Shown: piece by piece, positions 55,071 to 64,000 of the stretch
How the letters are laid out: the number at the start of each line of letters is the position of its first letter
Position numbering within the stretch: position 1 is the first letter of the stretch
Source: Lathyrus oleraceus
Taxonomy: Eukaryota; Streptophyta; Magnoliopsida; Fabales; Fabaceae
Direction: 5' to 3'
Length of the DNA stretch: 64,000 bases
NCBI RefSeq assembly: GCF_024323335.1
Contig: NC_066583.1
Location: 17,468,665-17,532,664 of the forward strand
The notes under the pieces: model-generated
Told to the model about the DNA's origin: nothing
Seen by the model: only the letters and a program-made list of their open reading frames with translations
Databases searched by the model: none
Made by a program: the position numbers and the translations under genes

Positions 55071-55455
55071 GAGTTCGGCGTAACTTTTGCTTCACCAGCG
55101 GCATATCTTCGTTCCATGGTAACCTGTGCACAACGATGTCTGTATCCAAACCTGGCATATCTTGATAGGACCAAGCAAAGATGTCGACGTACTCACGAAG
55201 CATACGGATCAACTGTTCTTTCGCCTCGGCCTGCAGACTGGCCCGATCTTGATCTCTTTCTTGTCACCAATGTTAACGGTCTCAATCACCTCCTGATAAG
55301 GTGTAACAGTTCGGTCCTCCTGTTTCAACAACCTTGCTAACTCTTCAGGCAATTCACAATCTTCCTCAACCCCTTCTTCGGCTTGATAGATAGGATTGTC
55401 GAAGTCATACTTGGCCATAGCAGTGTCGTTAGCAGTGAGATCCTGGTGATCATCT
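55071..55455 (-). pseudogene. Element D pre-RT segment and RT N-terminus
   Basis: It starts just after the predicted acceptor and reads the acidic pre-RT segment (MAKYDFDNPIYQAEEGVEED) and EYVDIFAWSYQDMPGLDTDI at the RT N-terminus, stopping at KLRRTHP where the RT deletion begins. One G is missing near 55245, splitting the frame into two. Same arrangement as the second exon of B. Confidence 0.8.
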
Positions 55456-55708
55456 CTGCTTGATGGAGGATCATGCTTTATGAGATTTTTGGAAAGAAAA
55501 ACGAAAAAGAAACATTGCCATTTCTAAAAGTAAAAAAATAATTGAAAGAAAGAGAACACAAAATTGTTTGCAAAAGCTATCCTTTATTGATGATGAAAAT
55601 AATTGTGAAATGCGACTAAATGGATGGCCCTACAGATGAGTCATTACACCTTGGGCAAAGTGCAAGACTTTATTATGCATGTAAAAAAAGGAAAACAATA
55701 AAAATTAT
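55456..55708 (-). other. Element D PR-RT intron with damaged donor
   Basis: In element sense the acceptor AAGCAG|A fits the required phase, but the donor dinucleotide at 55708-55707 is AT in place of GT (AAAGA|ATAATT against GAAGA|GTAATT in C). Normal splicing is probably lost. Confidence 0.6.
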
Positions 55709-58510
55709 TCTTTCAGTAGAGTAACCCGGACGACTTTTTCAGACGACCAATTGTTGAGCTTTTCTCCCGGGACACACGGGCGAATCCAGCTATCTAAGTC
55801 ACAGTTGCTATCAGCCTTATCTTCATCTGCAACATTGACGATGTGGGGAGAAACCAAACCCCTGCTGGAGAGAGTACCGACTTCATTCTTCTGAGACCCC
55901 GGAGTAAACCCCAATCCAAACTTGTCTTCTTTGATGATTGGCTCCACAAATTTGCCCCAGCCTTGGGCATTACCAGCTTTAACCACTTCAATAGCTTGCT
56001 TATATGAAGAGATAGAGTCCCGACCTTCTCGGACTCATGTGAAAAGACAGCTTCCGGTGCGACCTCACTGATGTTTATGGCTTCGAAGCCCTGACACAGC
56101 ATCTCATGCATCTCGCCATCCATCTCCACATACTTAAATGCAGACAGGTGGCTAACAAAAATATCCTCTTCACCACAGACAGTGATGACCTGACCTTCTA
56201 GTTCATATTTGAGCTTCTGGTGGAGAGTAGAAGTAACAGCATCGACAACATGAATCCAGGGCCGACCTAGTAGACAACTATTGGCAGGCTGGATATCTAT
56301 CACATGAAATGTGCTCTTGAACACCTGCGGTCCAATCTTAACTGGCAACTCAACTTTGCCAAAGACAGATCTCTTAGAGCCATCAAAAGCCCTCACAACT
56401 AAATTACTTGGCTTCAGGATGATGTCATCGCAATCCAACTTCATTAAGGCTTTCTTAGGAAGAACATCCAGAGAAGAGCCTGTATCAACCAAAACATGGG
56501 AAAGCACCGCCCCTTTGCATTCCATTGTGATATGCAAGGCTTTGTTGTGATTTCTGCCCTCAGATGTCAGGTCATAATTGGTGAAACCTAGCCCATGGCT
56601 AGCGTTTACATTTGAAACTACCGACTCCAGTTGGTTAACGGTTATCTCTGGTGGAACATAGGCCATATTCAGTACTTTCAACAAGGCTGCTCTGTGCGCC
56701 TTAGAGCACATAAGTAATGAGAGAATGGAGATCTTTGAGGGTGTCTGATTTAGCTGGTCGACTACCCTATAGTCACTTTTCTTGATAATCCTCATAAACT
56801 CATCCACTTCCTTCTCGAATGCGGTCTTAGGAGGAGCTTCCTCAGTAGTAACCTCTTCGGTGGCTACTGTTTTCCTTTAGCCTTGGCAGCTGCCTCAACT
56901 TCAGTATTCGTGCGCAATGTCGATGGTGCAAATAGGCGTCCACTGCGAGTGAAGCCACCAACCCCTCCAACATTGTCTATAGCGGAGTTACCAATGTCAA
57001 TGTCTTCCCTGTTAACTTTCTGCCCTTGGCGGTAGATATCAACCCCATAGTGCCACGGGATAGCACTGTCTCTCTCATACGGAACAAGTCCTGGTACCGT
57101 GATGGTGGCCGGGCTAACCAAAGCCGGTTGAGGGCTGTCAGAGTAAATTGTAATTGGTGTTGGACTTTCGTTGCTCACCGTTGCTGGTTCTGTACTTTCT
57201 AGGACATATATTTCTTCAGGAGTGAAATAAATCGTCACTGTCGACACATCATTCTTCACTTGACGGGTCTGATCGAACTGAATACAACCTTCATCTATCA
57301 GTTGCTGAATACCCCTTCTCAAACTGTCACATCCGTTCTCGGCAGCTTGACAATTTCTGCACTCTTCCCCACAGCCTAGGAAAATCTGTCCTTTCAAGAG
57401 TCGGTCTTTGACCACCGATAGCGAAGTCTTCACTTTAGTCACATCAGAAACCAGATTCAAAGTTTCCCCACTATGAACAACATTAATCCTCTGCCCGCCG
57501 TGGGCTGGCATCGGGTTTTGGATAACATTAGGCACCGAAGAAAAATTGATAGCCTGGGCATCTCTCAAATCTTGTACCTTTAGCTGGAGAGCCTTGCAAT
57601 TATCTGTAGTATGGCCAGGTGCGTTGGAGTGAAAAGCACATCTGGCGTTGACATCATAACCTCTAGGCAAATTATTGGGATCGATTGGTGGGGCCAGAGT
57701 TCTTAACGTAACTAGATTCAGGTCAATCAGCCTGGGGAGTAATACAGAATAAGGCATTGGGATTGGCTCAATGACCCGGTCCGTCTGCCTCGGACGTTGT
57801 TGATAGTGTCTCTGCTGACCCGGATTACCTCCTTGTTGTTGATTGTTGTACCTGGGTTGCTGTTACGGATGATACTGCGGTTGTTGTTGCTGTTGAGGAG
57901 CAGGTGTTGGAATAGTGACTGCGGCCACTTGATCTTGATAATAACTAGGGCGTCCTCTGCCCCTGCCTTTGCCGGCATACACAACGCTTGTCTCGCCTTC
58001 TCTTGTTCGCTGACCGTTACCAACAAACGGTTTCTTGGGACCTGATGAGCTAGAAGCACTGTTGTCTTGAATTCGGCTCATCTTCAACAGACTCTCGATT
58101 CTTTCTCTAGCAATTACTATCTCTGCAAAGCTGATTGACAGGCAAGCAACCAACCTCTCAATATAATTGCCTTGAAGAGTGTTCATGAACATGTCCGCCA
58201 TCTCCCTTTCAGACATAGGGGGTTGGACGGACGCAATAATTTGTCTCCAACATTGAGCATACTCTCTAAAGGTCTCCTTGGCAGTCTGAGACATTCCTTG
58301 TAACAAAGTCCGATTTGGAGCCATGTCCAAGTTGTACTGATATTGTTTGACAAAAGCCTCTGTCAAGTCTTTCCAGCTCTTGATGGTAGCACGAGACAAA
58401 TGAGAATACCATTCACGAGAAGCTCCAGTTAGACTGTCTTCAAAATAGTACATCTACAGTTTTTCATCTTCCGTGTGAGCTCCCAACCTTCCCAAATAAG
58501 ATTGGAGATG
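55709..58510 (-). pseudogene. Element D gag-protease, N-terminally truncated and frame-damaged
   Basis: From 58510 the frame enters in the middle of gag (YYFEDSLTGASREWYSHL), with TAG at 58454-58456 and TAA at 57863-57865. It contains the knuckle CX2HX5HX4C (CAFHSNAPGHTTDNC) and the second cluster CX3CX2CX6C (CGEECRNCQAAENGC). After a one-base loss near 56870 the retropepsin-like domain follows, with LVDTGSSLDVLP and LLGRPWIHVVDAV. Another frame change near 56020 precedes the acidic tail ending TLLKE. The PR motif is canonical DTG, unlike DNG in B. A Gln-rich stretch lies between gag core and knuckle. Most similar to the gag of element C. Confidence 0.87.
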
Positions 58511-58513
58511 AGT

Positions 58514-59010
58514 GTCGCAGCCTAAAAAATACAGAAGGTGCGAAAAAACAACCGGCGAGAAAGAAATGACAGAAGAGTCGCCACCGTGCGTTATTTATCC
58601 CAAAGGAGGGAAAGGAAACGCTCGAAGTAAACCTGAAGAGAGGAAAGGAAAAGACAAGGTCTCGCAACCAAATCTTGGGTTCGGGAGTCGATTATGCGAA
58701 GGGAAGGTATTAGCACCCCTACGCATCCGTAGTACTCTACGGGATCCACTCTTGTTGTTTCTTGTCTAAAGGGTGTGTGTTTATCTAATGTACTATTTAC
58801 TAAAAGAAAGGGTCAAAGAAAATGACTCGCACGGATGTCGCATCCACTGCATACGTATCTCATCTGAATGAGAATCAGAGTCTTCGTAGCTCGGCTACCT
58901 ATGGGTTAAAGAGGAGTGTGCTCGCTAAGACGTCGCGTCTTATGCCTACGTACCTCATCGGAAATGAGAATCAGAGCAAAAACGTAGTTCAACTAACTAC
59001 GGGAACAAGG
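58514..59010 (-). repeat. Element E: reversed LTR terminus (U5 side) inserted in gag of D
   Basis: The gag frame of D stops being homologous exactly where TGTCGCAGCC begins. The following ~480 bp are about 90% similar by eye to the U5 end of the D LTR at 49433, including the reversed TGGCGACTC motif and GATGAGATACGTA modules, then diverge. This is the end of another element, candidate left TSD ATGAG (58509-58513). The LTR start, internal region and right end were not found, so the LTR may be long or the element truncated. Confidence 0.7.
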
Positions 59011-59838
59011 GTCTCGATTGCAACTAGGGCAAGAGAAAAGGAAAGTCTCGATCGCAACGAGGGCGAGAGAAAGGATAAGTTGTTAGTTGTTAGTCAAACT
59101 CGGCAAGACATCGCATCTTGTGCCTACGTATCTCATCTGAACATGAGAATCAGAGTTGTCGTAGTTCGGCTGACGCACGCTGAAACAAACACACGCACAG
59201 GCGCTGAGACGTCAAAACAATCACATAGACAGGCAAACGTGGAATCCGAACGCCAATCGCTGGACTTACATCAGATTCCGAACCAAACAAAACCACACTG
59301 GAAACCAGATGCCACTTGATGGACTTATACCGGACTCCAAGCACACAACAATAGGATACGGAATGCCAATTGCTGGGCTTACATCCATCTCCTACACACA
59401 CAAGAAGAAACAAGCAACAAGTTACTAAGGAGTCGGGAACTCGAGCCTAGCAACTGTCAAGCAAACACACACAAAAAAAGGAAAAGGGTGAAAAAGAAAA
59501 AAAAAAGGGTGCCCGGAGAGATCTCGTACGACCTCCTGCCTACGTACCTCATCTGGTATGAGGATCAGAGCAACGTTGTTCCCCTACATAGGGATTGCCA
59601 TCTGAATATGGACTTACAAAAGGAGGACACCAGTTGTGTCAAAGGAGAGTGGGCAATGTGTTCACGTCCTAGCAGTAGGTGTCGCAGCTCGCTGAATCGA
59701 GTCTTAGGCAGTTACCTCTTTGCAATAGAACGGACTACATGCCACAAGATCGGAGACACTCGGAAAGGTCTAGAAGTGGGGAAGCTCTGCCCTAGAGTTG
59801 TCATGCAATATGTACTTAGGTGTTTAGGATTTACAAAT
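59011..59838 (-). other. Non-coding, LTR-like sequence
   Basis: Contains further, more diverged GATGAGATACGTAGGC-type modules (reversed, near 59115-59150 and 59535-59565) and a repeated GCAACKAGGGCRAGAGAAAAG-like stretch near 59015-59075. Probably a continuation of the E LTR. No credible frame. Confidence 0.5.
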
Positions 59839-59975
59839 GGGAATATATACCTAATGTTAGCATGCAAAGAATATGGGAATTCTACCTATGTTATCATACA
59901 AAAGAATAAGGGAATCCTACCTATGTTATCATACAAAAGGATATGGGAATCCTATCTATGCTATCATACAAAGGG
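59839..59975. repeat. Tandem repeat, ~35-bp unit, four copies
   Basis: Units begin GGGAAT and contain CCTAYGTTATCATACAAAAG; copies start at about 59839, 59875, 59910 and 59945. The two central copies are nearly identical. Confidence 0.8.
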
Positions 59976-60053
59976 TTCTATCTAATGGGTGCTACCTAAT
60001 CGGAACAAGAATCGACGAATGGAGCAAGGAGAAGTGTTAGGGATAAGGGTAGA

Positions 60054-60150
60054 TGGCGATGCATGAAGCAATCGACTTACAAGGTTGATGGCGATGCATA
60101 AAGCAATCGGCTTACGAGGTTGATGGCGATGCATAAAGCAATCGACTTAC
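60054..60150. repeat. Tandem repeat, ~35-bp unit, three copies plus a distant one
   Basis: Unit AGGTTGATGGCGATGCATAA followed by AGCAATCGACTTAC; another copy lies at 60461-60500. Non-coding. Confidence 0.8.
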
Positions 60151-60828
60151 AAAAGGGTGGATGAATACGTGCTGGTTCTGTTAGGTTTTGAAAAAATGAT
60201 TACTCGACGTTGGATCGAGGTTTTGATCTTGCTTTGAAATGGTTATCGAATGCTCATTTTTATTTCTTATATTAACAGATGAATGAAGAATGAAAGAATA
60301 AATATTATACATTCCATGGGAGAGGGATACATTTGTTATGAATGGGGATTCAAAGTATTGGAACAATTAAATCGGGTCCAAACAATAAATAATGCAATGT
60401 ATGAGTGTAAGTGCAAAGGAACCGGCTCATTGTAAGAAAGCCCAAGAGTAAGCTATGTGAGGTTGATGGCGATGCTTAAAAAGCAATCGACTTACAAGGG
60501 TGTGAAAATGGGCTCGACATTGAATCGAGAAAATATGATTTTTAATTTTAAAATGGTTTTGAATGGTTTTTTTTATCAATGAGATTGTGATGATTTATCA
60601 GGATTGTAACATAACCCACACATAAAGGCAAATAATTTGTACAAATGAAATGAACAAACACAAATATAATAATTCACGTAGATCCTAAAAAAAATGAATA
60701 ATCACATAAGTCATATTAAAAATAAAACAATAAAAATGAATAAATGATAGAAACATGTTAGTTAAATGGTAAGGCTAGAAAGATATGGAAAGATAAAAAA
60801 ATGTTGGAAAACCAAAGCAACAAACCCG
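60151..60828. other. Unassigned AT-rich region
   Basis: No conserved frame, RNA gene or element boundary seen apart from the repeat copy at 60461-60500. Confidence 0.5.
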
Positions 60829-60889
60829 GGTATTGAACCCACCCCACTCAAGACCATGAAATCACTCCTCTCCACCAGACCACTCAAGA
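60829..60889 (-). repeat. tRNA-like / SINE-like promoter boxes
   Basis: On the minus strand TGGTCTGGTGG (within 60873-60883) resembles a polymerase III A box and GGTTCAATACC (60829-60839) resembles a B box, about 35 bases apart. This is the arrangement of tRNA-derived SINE heads. No full tRNA fold was found and no SINE end was identified. Confidence 0.35.
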
Positions 60890-63487
60890 TCATATGCTAT
60901 TGAAATACTACCTTAAATATATGAACCGGCTAAAACAAAAAAATAAATAACATATAAACATTTTTATGTTTTTTTTTATCTCTGTTAAAAAACAAATTAA
61001 AAAATTAAAAAATTAAAAAAAGGAAAACAGAAAAATGGAAACGAAAAAAAAACAAAACAGAAGCTCGTCTTCTTCTCATCTCTCTCACCTTACGAACTCA
61101 ACCTTCCCCAACAATGGCAATCTCACGCACTCGAAACTCATCCTTCTTATGACATCAACAAAACCCTCTCACGCTCTCCAACTCAGTGAATCGAACTCCC
61201 TCAACTCTCACAAATATTTTCAGACAACAAGCATATGAGAAAGATAGAGAGAAAGAAAAATCCTTACAAAATGTCGCAGTGGTGGCGGTGTGGGACGTGC
61301 AAACGCTGGCCTCCAGGTAATCACTCTTGGGATTTTTAGGGTTTCTTCTCAGATTTTCGCCTCCACCTCTCTGTCGTTTTTTTTCTCTGATTTTTTCTCT
61401 CTTTATGCTCAACATATTAGGGTTTCGATTTTGTCTTTGTTATTCAAAAGGAGCAAATTTGTCAAGCCCTTTTGGTGTTTTCAGAGTCCAATTGCCCATT
61501 TGATGCTAGGCTAGAAACGGTAATCTGAACCTTCGCTTTCTTCCTTGAACTTTATCTCTACTCCAATTTGGGAATTTTCTGATGTTTTGAAATTTGCTGT
61601 GGGCTAATTAACCTTTTTACTGCAGGGAAATAAATGGAACATGGGTTTGATTACAGCTCTGTTTTTTTGATCATGTATGGTTGGATGTTGATGGAGGAAG
61701 GTCCATAGCATAATATGAATGTATGGTGGTTCAATTCTGATTTGGCCTTGCAGAGATTATGAACTGTGAATGAGTGGGTTCTAGTTTGATCAGTTCATGT
61801 TTTTTGTTATGGATGTTTTACAGTGGCATTGTGATGCAGGAATTGCTCTTTGTGAATTGAGTTTTGGATCCTATTGAAATCTATGCACTGGAGACTTGCA
61901 CAACATGGTATTATTCTGGTATGCATCTTGTGATTCAGTTCATGCATTAGGTTTGCATTGTATTTCTGACTTGTGTTCAACATCATGTGTGCAGTATGGC
62001 TCAGGGTTCATTGGCTCAGGTACAAGTGGGAACCAGACCTTAACTTGGTTGTGGTATGGTCATGATTCATACCTGGTTTAAGCCATGTGCCTTGTTTCAT
62101 GTCTGCATAAGTTCATCATTATTTTGGCTTGTGCATTATAATATGGTTCTGACTGGGGAGATGTAGAACTCCTGACCGTCTGCTTGCATTTCATGCCTTG
62201 CCTTGTTCCAACAAGCCTCCATTCATGTGCTGACTTCACTTTAGTATTATTTCTCACCATTTGTAGGTTATGACTTCATGGAGGGTATGGCTGCAACTGT
62301 TGCATATAGGTTGAGACAGATTTGGTTTTAAGTCTAATGTCATGCTTCACTATGTACTAATTTTGGTCGTGGGCTGGCTTTTCTGCAGGATGTGTCATGG
62401 TTGCTGCAGCAGGATTGTGCATGTTGCAATGGTTTGGTGCTAAATTGTTTGGATGTTTGACTGTCATGATGGCGTATCAGTACTAGTTACTTGAGATGGC
62501 TATGGCCTGTTGTTTATTGATGGACTGAATGCCACTCCACGGGGCTCAAGATGATGCAAGCATATGGCTACAGCCAGACACGGGATGCTGCATGATTGTT
62601 GAACATGTACACTGCAGCAAGCCAGAGCAAGAACTGATGTACACACGTTACCATATGATGAGTACAAGCTTTTCATTTTAGCTTGACATTGCATTTGGAT
62701 TAGGCATTAGATGATGGATTTATTGATGCTTTTTGACATGTCATGACTGAGTTTGGTTATGCTGGATTGTTTCTGCAGGGAGGGTCTTCATGCTGCAGCT
62801 TTCATAAGCCTTCTCCATTATCACGAGTCCAAAGCCTACTGCATATGTAAGTATGTCTAATAATCATGTAAACATCAAGGTGCTGGTCATGATTTCTCTT
62901 GCCTTGGTTTGCAGTATTGCTGTAGGATGGTGTTTAGCAATGGTTTGCTTCCTGCTTGTTGTCATGTTGGATGAATGCATGTCACATTGCAAGATGAATG
63001 AGGAGGCTGCATATGCAGGGCTTGATTGAATGAGGCTGCAGGGTTTTTGCACGATGGTTTGTTGGCATAATGATGATGATAACATGATGGCCAGCAGGAA
63101 GAACAAGGAAGATACTGGTATGTGTGGATTTTGTAGTGGTTGTGCAAGACATATGTATGTATGCAGCAGCAAGCAAGGCAAGACAGGGTTCATGTGTTTG
63201 CAGCCATGGTAAGCTTCTCTTTCTTGCTAAATTTTAGACAATTGGTCTTCAAGGTATCTCAGGCCATGTTTATGTGGTTGTGTGAATGCAGGGCATGTTT
63301 GGCCAGATGGAGTTAGGGTTAGAAGTGCGGCAAAACATAGGTCATGACATGGTGGACATGAAATTGAACATGGGCCAAATTACTTAAAAATGAAGAAACC
63401 AAGCAAAAGTATATCAAATTAAGACCTTTGGATGATGCATCAAGGCCAAATGGGTTAGACTAGGTTTTTGATGGTCAAAATGGGGAG
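60890..63487. other. Unassigned region with 5'-UTR-like and splice-like sequence, no gene recognised
   Basis: From 61035 the + strand has a pyrimidine-rich segment of the kind found in plant 5' leaders, a donor-like CCAG|GTAATC at 61313-61321 and TAGGGTTTC motifs. From about 61620 to 63300 there are many acceptor-like TGCAGG sites but only short frames on either strand. It could be part of a long LTR, a non-coding transcript or a decayed element. I see no protein family. Confidence 0.4.
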
Positions 63488-63696
63488 GTTGACTTTGGTC
63501 ACAGTTGACCAAAAAGTCAACTGTTGACCAAAGTCAACAATTGGTCAAAAATTCATTTTTTGGCATTTTCTTTGTAAATGGACAATGGATTGATGATCAT
63601 GATGAAATTTGGGGTATTAGGGTCTTGGGTTGAGTTTGGTCAACGTTGACCAAAAAGTCAACTGTTGACCAAAGTCAACAATTGGTCAAAAATGTC
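63488..63696. repeat. Duplicated TTGACC-rich inverted-repeat module
   Basis: Two copies (63488-63553 and 63631-63696) share GTTGACCAAAAAGTCAAC and TGTTGACCAAAGTCAACA. TTGAC/GTCAA pairs make each copy an imperfect palindrome. The intervening 77 bp is unrelated. Confidence 0.75.
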
Positions 63697-64000
63697 AAGA
63701 CTTGTATTTTCTTATGTAGAATCAGATGTAATGGTTTAAAATGACATGAAATAAATTGAAATGGATTAACAAATGGTTTGAAGTTGGTTTCCAAATTGTT
63801 TTGTCTTATGACTTGAATGTTCGACTTTTGAAAAATAACTTGACTGATAATGTACGTGAACAAGGTCATGAAATGAGACCATAAGGTTAGGGTTTTGGCA
63901 TAGTATCCATGAACCAATAACATGACTAGCAAGTGGCTTGAAACACAAGAAGCTTGATTGTTCAGATGACCAAGACCATATGTGCATTAACAATCACATG
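63697..64000. other. Unassigned end of window
   Basis: AT-rich, no conserved frame or repeat boundary recognised. Confidence 0.4.

Larger units (their letters stand above)
49433..58513 (-). mobile_element. Element D: internally deleted minus-strand Tat-lineage element, 5' end lost or displaced
   Basis: Its 3' LTR (49433-51864) starts exactly where the pararetrovirus frame is cut. PPT, structured 3' modules, integrase, RNase H, pre-RT, intron and gag-PR follow in minus orientation. At 58513, inside gag, another LTR terminus begins, so the gag N-terminus, leader, PBS and 5' LTR of D are not visible; they may lie right of the window beyond element E. The RT core and the aRNase H-to-integrase segment are deleted. 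The TSD cannot be checked; the left candidate is GGCGT at 49428-49432. Confidence 0.88.

Noticed and set aside
58514..59010. 5' LTR of element D itself
   Set aside because: It starts abruptly inside gag without PBS or leader and diverges from the D LTR after about 480 bp, so a separate element is more likely.
61035..61514. First exon of a host gene
   Set aside because: The composition is leader-like, but frames are short, no protein family is recognised, and similar sequence is plausible in a long LTR.

Overview
This is plant nuclear DNA made almost entirely of nested LTR retrotransposons of the Ty3/gypsy Tat lineage (Ogre-like), plus one endogenous pararetrovirus fragment. Supporting evidence is a gag-PR frame, a predicted intron, RT-RNase H, an extra archaeal-type RNase H and integrase in that order; ~1.7-2.4 kb LTRs starting TGTMATACCCC or similar; one primer-binding sequence (TGGCGACTCTGCTGGGGA) shared by all elements; and an extra ORF1 with plant-mobile-domain character in one element. 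The combination suggests a large-genome legume (tribe Fabeae), which is inference. I see no intact host protein gene.

Layout. Element A (+) runs from before base 1 to 48099: 5' LTR tail, PBS, leader, ORF1, protease remnant, pol, long 3' region, 3' LTR. Element B (+, 1993-27771, TSD GACTC) sits inside ORF1 of A. Element B2 (-, 4422-16116, TSD GCGTG) sits inside the leader of B and is a close relative of it, so the two form a giant inverted repeat. Element C (+, 36481-46410, TSD CACGT) sits inside the 3' LTR of A. From 48100 to 49432 lies a degenerate Caulimoviridae-like fragment. Element D (-, 49433-58513) interrupts that fragment, and its gag is cut by the exact LTR terminus of a further minus-strand element E (58514 to beyond the window). 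The last ~5 kb has no recognisable coding region.

Coding state. B has every domain and needs only five point-size lesions to explain its breaks. A keeps ORF1 and pol but has lost gag and most of PR. B2, C and D keep gag-PR material, but each carries two large pol deletions, one removing the RT core and one removing RNase H/aRNase H through integrase, with different endpoints. The LTR pairs of B, B2 and C differ at only a handful of sites by eye, so these defective elements moved recently, probably using proteins from relatives.

Most unusual signal. Downstream of integrase every element carries structured non-coding modules: (1) a cassette of 3-4 hairpins directly after the integrase stop, with compensatory and G.U changes between elements; (2) repeated motifs resembling the complement of the element's own PBS; (3) in B/B2, C and D, a long array of small hairpins in which the loop is constant and the stem varies but stays complementary. 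The loop differs by family: TAACGTAC in B/B2, ATTCAG/ATCCAG in C, AGCCAGA in D. I know of no description of this and regard it as the best candidate for a new cis-acting RNA system.
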